The notes under the pieces are model-generated. The model had not been told where the DNA came from. It did not search any database and saw only the letters and a program-made list of their open reading frames with translations. A stretch of DNA of 64,000 nt from Candidatus Zixiibacteriota bacterium (GTDB taxonomy: Bacteria > Zixibacteria > MSB-5A5 > GN15 > JACZUZ01), in NCBI GenBank assembly GCA_024280775.1, contig JAJRPM010000007.1, positions 1 to 64,000 of the forward strand, given 5' to 3'. Positions 59,817 through 64,000 of the stretch are shown in pieces. The translations under genes were made by a program, and so were the position numbers. Within the stretch, counting starts at the first letter, position 1. Every line of letters starts with the position of its first letter.

Positions 59817-60893
59817 TTAGGCAAATGACGGCGATACTTGTCTGGTTAACATTTCGTTTAGCTCATCAGCATTATGACTTTGCTCCATCGCGGTTTGCAA
59901 ACTAATCTGTCCGCCCTTGTACAGATCGTGGAGCGACTGATTGAAAGTCTTCATGCCATACTTCTGACCGGATTGAATCATACTGTAAATCTGCTGAGTT
60001 TTGTCGTCCCGAATCAAAGCGCGAATTGCAGGTGTAATCACTAGAATCTCAAGCGCAAGTGCGCGACCTCCGCCAATCTTGGGAAGCAGTGACTGACAAA
60101 CAATCGCCTGCAACGAGAATGACAACGTCACTCGCACTTGATCTTGCTGTGAACTTGGGAAGACATCAATAATACGGTTAATCGTCTCAGCGGCGGAGTT
60201 GGTGTGCAATGTTCCGAAAGCCAAGTGTCCTGTCTCAGCAATTGTCAGCGCAGACTCAATAGTTTCCAAATCACGCATCTCACCAATCAACACTACATCA
60301 GGATCCTCACGAAGAGCATACTTCAAAGCAACTGAGAAAGACTGCGTGTCAGCCTGCACCTCACGCTGGTTAACCAGCGACTGCTGATGACGGTGCAAAT
60401 ACTCAATCGGGTCTTCAACGGTCAGGATATGACAGGAGCGTTCACGGTTAATCTTATCGATAATGGATGCAAGCGTGGTTGACTTACCCGAACCTGTGGG
60501 ACCAGTAACCAAAACCAAACCTCGTGGCATTCTGGCAAAGTCAGCAATTGACTTCGGTAATCCCAGCTCATCGAATGTCTTGACCTTGTATGGAATCGTA
60601 CGCAACGCCACAGCGACATTGCCGCGTTGCATGTAGACATTGCAACGGAATCTACTCAGTTGCTCAATGCCAAAGGAGAGATCAAGCTCGTTGGTTTCTT
60701 CAAAACGCTGGCGTTGCTTTTCATTCATGACTGAATAGGCCAGCTTCTTGGTCATATCCGGAGTAAGAACATCATGCTGAAGTCGCACCAGCTTACCGTC
60801 AATACGGACAACCGGCGGAGCGCCCACAGTTAGATGCAGATCTGAGGCGTCGTCCTCGATCATCTTTTCCAATAATTCGCGTAATGTAACCAT
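59817..60893 (-). CDS. pilT: Pilus retraction ATPase PilT
   Basis: A 358-residue hexameric secretion ATPase that depolymerises type IV pili. Walker A is GPTGSGKST (about residues 128-136). The Asp box, VEDPIEYLH, and Walker B with LIGEMRDLETIESAL and the His box TGHLAFGTLHTNSAAETI all fit. AIRALIRDDKTQQIYSMIQ is the PilT C-terminal signature (AIRNLIRE-like). The N-terminal DLHLTVGAPPVVRIDGKL is also typical. Presence of both PilT and PilB implies dynamic pili or twitching. Confidence 0.97.
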   Translation of the reverse strand: MVTLRELLEKMIEDDASDLHLTVGAPPVVRIDGKLVRLQHDVLTPDMTKKLAYSVMNEKQRQRFEETNELDLSFGIEQLSRFRCNVYMQRGNVAVALRTIPYKVKTFDELGLPKSIADFARMPRGLVLVTGPTGSGKSTTLASIIDKINRERSCHILTVEDPIEYLHRHQQSLVNQREVQADTQSFSVALKYALREDPDVVLIGEMRDLETIESALTIAETGHLAFGTLHTNSAAETINRIIDVFPSSQQDQVRVTLSFSLQAIVCQSLLPKIGGGRALALEILVITPAIRALIRDDKTQQIYSMIQSGQKYGMKTFNQSLHDLYKGGQISLQTAMEQSHNADELNEMLTRQVSPSFA

Positions 60894-60986
60894 CGTGTGG
60901 TATGTCCATCCTTCCGGGTTATTAAGTGTGCGAGCTTTGCTTTGGATTGGCTAAATGACAACCTAAACATCCGTACCGCAGACAAC

Positions 60987-61022
60987 GCGAGACTCATTGC
61001 GAGACTCATTGCGAGACTCATT
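60987..61022. repeat. Three perfect tandem copies of a 12-bp unit
   Basis: GCGAGACTCATT is repeated three times without change between pilB and pilT, upstream of pilT. A second short tandem (an 11-base CAGAGGTTTTG unit, twice) lies near 61125. Either a slipped spacer or a regulator array; nothing else recognisable is in 60894-61189. Confidence 0.7.
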
Positions 61023-61189
61023 GTTAGTATCGGCTGTGCAGGGGATATTCTTGAGCGCGCCAGCTTGAAGCCGGACGCTCATAACATAATGCCTGACTAG
61101 AGCTTAAAGAGGCTCCGCCACAGAGGTTTTGCAGAGGTTTTGCAGATATTTCGAAGGGGTTTTGCCGCAATAAACTGTCGGGGGTAAGG

Positions 61190-62881
61190 TTACATCGTTA
61201 CATTGAAAACTTCATCAATCGAGACCTGGCCGTCGCGCATTTTCTCAACTGCGGCCATTTGAAGTGTGTACATACCTTCCTCGACAGCCACTTCCCGGAT
61301 TTCATTGTCTGTGGCCTTCGCTAGAATCAGGCTCTCAATGCGTTTGGATATCGGCATAACTTCAAAAATACCGGTACGACCAGAGTTGCCAGTGCCATTA
61401 CAGCTACTACAACCCTTGCCCCGGTAGCCAATCATATCCTTCTTCCACTCATCAGGCACATGCATCATCTCGAACTGCTCCTCGGTAATATGCACTTCCT
61501 CTTTGCAATGAGGACACATACGCCTTCCCAAACGCTGAGCCATAATCAAACGAGTCGCTGATGACACCAAAAACCCGGGGATATTCATATCCACTAGACG
61601 GTTGATTGACGAGGGAGCGTCATTTGTATGCAGTGTGGAAAACACCAAGTGACCGGTCAATGCGGCGCGAATAGCAATCTCGGCCGTCTCGCCGTCACGA
61701 ATCTCACCCACCATGATAATATCTGGATCCTGACGCAGGAATGAGCGCAGTGTTTGGGCGAATGTAAGTCCAATGTCAGCCTTTACCAGCACTTGATTGA
61801 TTCCGTCGAAGTTAAACTCAACCGGATCCTCGGCGGTCATAATATTTACATGAGGCTTATTGAGCTGTTTCAAACCGGAATACAGTGTGTTGGTTTTTCC
61901 GGAACCAGTAGGCCCGGTGACCAATACAATTCCATACGGCAGATTGATTGCATGTTCGAACTTCTTCAAATCTCTCTTGGCGAATCCTAGTTGAGTCAAG
62001 TCTGTGCGCAAAGACTGCTGATCCAGGATACGCATCACGACCTTCTCACCAAAAATAGTCGGCAACACGGAGACACGCAGGTCAATAGGACGACCACCGA
62101 TCTTAATCTTGATTCGTCCATCCTGCGGCAATCGGCGCTCAGAGATATCCAGGTCTGCCATAATCTTGATTCGCGAAATCAATGCCGCGCGATACTTGAA
62201 TGGTAGCGGATCCATTTCGTGCAGGTCACCGTCAATACGATAGCGCACACGCAAACGACGTTCATAATTCTCTATGTGAATATCCGAGGCGCCCTTACGC
62301 ACTGCCTCGGTAATGATGGAGTCTACCAGCTTAACAAGTGGCTTATCCTGAATGGCAGAGAGCAGTTCAGATTCGCTGGGCCCCTGATCATCTTCGACCA
62401 ACTCAATGTCAGGGTCGTCCTCCATGCCCTTAATAGCCTCGGCAAACGAGGAAGCGTCGGCATAGAAGGTGTCAATTGCTTTGGTAATTGCTTCTTCGGG
62501 AGAGATTACCGGCTGGATATTACAACCGGTGATGAATTTCACCGCATCCAGCACATAGATGTTGTTAGGGTCAGAAATCGCAACGATGAGATTGCGGCCA
62601 ATACGAGAAACAGCTATGACATTAAACTTGCGAGCGATATCAAGAGGGATGAGACGCACAATTTCGGGATTCAACTCAACATCCGAAAGACGAAGAGCGC
62701 CCATATTGAGCTGTTTGCCTACAAAGCGATATACATCATCAACAGACTCAACGGCCCCGCAATCAACAAGTCCCTGCTCAAACTTCCCTTTGCCGGATTC
62801 AGCAAAGGAGCTCGCCCTGTCATACTGCTCTTGTGTAATTCTGCCGGCTTCGACCAGCAATGTCCCGAGATCTGTCTTCAT
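61190..62881 (-). CDS. pilB: Type IV pilus assembly ATPase PilB
   Basis: A 563-residue GspE/PilB-family ATPase driving pilus extension. The N-terminal MshEN-type domain (about 1-150) is followed by the ATPase core: Walker A GPTGSGKTN (about 325), TAEDPVEFNFDGINQV, IMVGEIRDGETAEIA and TGHLVFSTLHTNDA. The zinc site has four Cys, CPHC near residue 462 and CSSCNGTGNSGRTG after about 30 residues. Length is typical. It could equally be the type II secretion ATPase GspE, but pilT and pilC next to it favour pili. Confidence 0.94.
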   Translation of the reverse strand: MKTDLGTLLVEAGRITQEQYDRASSFAESGKGKFEQGLVDCGAVESVDDVYRFVGKQLNMGALRLSDVELNPEIVRLIPLDIARKFNVIAVSRIGRNLIVAISDPNNIYVLDAVKFITGCNIQPVISPEEAITKAIDTFYADASSFAEAIKGMEDDPDIELVEDDQGPSESELLSAIQDKPLVKLVDSIITEAVRKGASDIHIENYERRLRVRYRIDGDLHEMDPLPFKYRAALISRIKIMADLDISERRLPQDGRIKIKIGGRPIDLRVSVLPTIFGEKVVMRILDQQSLRTDLTQLGFAKRDLKKFEHAINLPYGIVLVTGPTGSGKTNTLYSGLKQLNKPHVNIMTAEDPVEFNFDGINQVLVKADIGLTFAQTLRSFLRQDPDIIMVGEIRDGETAEIAIRAALTGHLVFSTLHTNDAPSSINRLVDMNIPGFLVSSATRLIMAQRLGRRMCPHCKEEVHITEEQFEMMHVPDEWKKDMIGYRGKGCSSCNGTGNSGRTGIFEVMPISKRIESLILAKATDNEIREVAVEEGMYTLQMAAVEKMRDGQVSIDEVFNVTM

Positions 62882-63021
62882 TATATTAGCAAATGACCAC
62901 TTGCCATATTCTCTTGTTTAACCAATGATGAAATACTTCTTAACAAAATAAGACCGGGCGCTCCAAGCCAATATTTTAGCTTCTTCCCCGGACTACTCAA
63001 CCACACAAATCGAAAACAGAA

Positions 63022-63510
63022 TTATTCACGGAAAATATCATCAAGACGCTCTTCAGCCGAAGCGGCAAACCCTTCTTCGAGCCCGGTCTCGCCAGCCTCT
63101 TCGGAAGTCCCTACATCGTTGATGATTTTCGTCAATTCCTGCGCAACCTCTTTTGAATACAAACGAACCATGCCGATAGTAGTGCGATCATCAAAAATGA
63201 TTGCTAGAATAGCGCGATCACCAATCAACGACATGTGAATGTGGTCTTTCTTCCCCTGATGAAACAACACCGAAAACTCATGTTCACCAACCAAGCGAGC
63301 AATCTCCTTAGTAGATGCGAATGAACCCGCCAGCAATGCAGAGAGAGCGGTCGTATCTAAGGAATGTGTGAACCCTTGCTTGGTTATCAAATGTCCATCC
63401 TTGTCAACCAGCAGTGCGCACTTTGCTTCAGAGCCCTTGAGCGTTTTGCTCAACAGAGCCTCAATCTTAATTACATCTTCTTCATAAATTATCATATCCT
63501 GATCTGACAT
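63022..63510 (-). CDS. Roadblock/LC7 domain protein (MglB-like)
   Basis: A 162-residue cytoplasmic protein with one roadblock/LC7 fold (about residues 14-128). It opens with IEALLSKTLKGSEAKCALLVDKDGHLITKQG and has HMSLIGDRAILAIIFDD in the later strands, then an acidic tail. Such proteins act as GAPs or partners for MglA-type small GTPases that set cell polarity and type IV pilus position. No GTPase gene is in the window, but it may lie just beyond the right edge. It lies 140 bases upstream of pilB in the same direction. Confidence 0.85.
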   Translation of the reverse strand: MSDQDMIIYEEDVIKIEALLSKTLKGSEAKCALLVDKDGHLITKQGFTHSLDTTALSALLAGSFASTKEIARLVGEHEFSVLFHQGKKDHIHMSLIGDRAILAIIFDDRTTIGMVRLYSKEVAQELTKIINDVGTSEEAGETGLEEGFAASAEERLDDIFRE

Positions 63511-63522
63511 ATGTCCTCCGTC

Positions 63523-64000
63523 CTACTTGCGGCCAAATAATCTGCGGAAAAATCCGGGCTTTTTCTGTTTCGGTTTAGGCGGCGCCTGTTCGAGCGGGTC
63601 GTGTCCGACCATACCCGGCTGGTTAGTCGCTTCCTGCTTCTCAGCGGACAACTCCCGGACTGAGTCCATATTTTCGGTGTTGCTAATAACTTCAACCGGG
63701 CCGGTCTGCGCCCCGATGTCTTTGGCCTCACTCTTGACACCGATTTCCCCTGTTGGAGCGGTATCATTGTGCGCCGTCACAGCGTCTTCAGCGTGACCAG
63801 AAACTTGCGCAACCGGAGCTGTCACCGGGCCGGAGCCTATTGACGAATGACGCGCTCTGCCAGAAGATGACCGCGGTGCGCCAAAGAGGCCACCTCCGCC
63901 TGACCCACCGGCGCTCTTTACCAGCGGAGGCGTTACATTTGGTGTCTCCATTGTAGAGACCGCAGTGGCCCCCGCTCCAGTTTTGTTCAGCCCCCCTTGT
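63523..64000 (-). CDS. Low-complexity protein with a basic C-terminal tail (partial)
   Basis: An ATG at 63951 would give 142 residues, but no ribosome site precedes it and the frame stays open to the window edge (ending GGLNKTGAGATAVST upstream of it), so the start is probably outside. The visible part is Gly/Ser/Pro/Ala-rich and unlike a folded domain. It ends with KPKQKKPGFFRRLFGRK, a basic, aromatic tail that could bind membrane or be an interaction peptide. It ends 12 bases before the roadblock gene. I do not recognise it. Confidence 0.6.
   Translation of the reverse strand, partial: QGGLNKTGAGATAVSTMETPNVTPPLVKSAGGSGGGGLFGAPRSSSGRARHSSIGSGPVTAPVAQVSGHAEDAVTAHNDTAPTGEIGVKSEAKDIGAQTGPVEVISNTENMDSVRELSAEKQEATNQPGMVGHDPLEQAPPKPKQKKPGFFRRLFGRK

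Overview
The window is a bacterial chromosome segment of roughly 48-50% GC, densely coded, with about 51 protein genes, one tRNA and a few repeat-bearing intergenic stretches. Gene content points to a Gram-negative member of the FCB superphylum, most likely candidate phylum Zixibacteria or a relative. The grounds are type IX secretion proteins of the PorU/PorV kind, an aerotolerance (Bat) operon, DUF5683-type envelope proteins, a bacillithiol pathway, a di-haem b type succinate dehydrogenase and type IV pilus ATPases. This placement is inference from gene content; no rRNA is present to confirm it.

Layout. 1-708: the end of an unidentified gene and an AT-rich HEPN-like gene of accessory character. 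807-900: a selenocysteine tRNA (selC). 960-1250: a cluster of palindromic REP-like repeats. 1349-6396 (+): a housekeeping run ruvB-queA-ispD-ispF-dedA-ddl (recombination, queuosine, isoprenoid precursors, membrane protein, peptidoglycan). 6444-12196 (-): a lipoprotein, then a bacillithiol operon bshC-bshA-bshB1 followed by a DinB-fold protein and a CxxC DUF899 protein. 12271-14285 (-): CorA and an LPG-synthase-like membrane protein. 14547-25219 (-): an extended Bat/MoxR operon, in transcription order UbiA-like, BatD-like, MoxR, DUF58 (with a frameshift), BatD/DUF4381-like, BatA, BatB, BatC, BatD, BatE. 25280-38657 (-): an envelope and secretion block with an NHL lipoprotein, two DUF5683 paralogues, an M6 protease with a type IX sorting tail, a PorV with a beta-propeller inserted in it, and PorU. 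39460-42012 (-): a cytochrome bd-like pair carrying two c-type haem sites. 42061-47847 (-): a methyltransferase, tryptophanase, asparaginase and two secreted cohesin-like proteins. 48145-52547 (+): a lipoprotein and sdhCAB. 52653-56392 (-): threonine aldolase, a polyprenol-kinase-like protein and a parvulin lipoprotein. 56639-64000 (-): a PilS-like kinase, pilC, pilT, pilB, a roadblock protein and a truncated gene.

How the genes work together. The bacillithiol operon holds all three synthesis enzymes plus two candidate thiol-dependent effectors. The Bat operon has the full MoxR-DUF58-VWA-TPR set, with three BatD-related envelope proteins instead of one. PorU and PorV adjoin each other, as expected for the outer-membrane attachment step of type IX secretion, and the nearby M6 protease looks like cargo.

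The least explained signals are: (a) a roughly 40-nt motif at the predicted 5' end of two transcripts for exported proteins, one of which (porU) also has a terminator-like hairpin between leader and start codon; (b) REP doublets with GTAG heads in at least two sequence subfamilies; (c) the beta-propeller insertion in PorV; (d) the bd-like/cytochrome c fusion; and (e) the single-base frameshift in the DUF58 gene. No CRISPR array, prophage, transposase or rRNA was seen.
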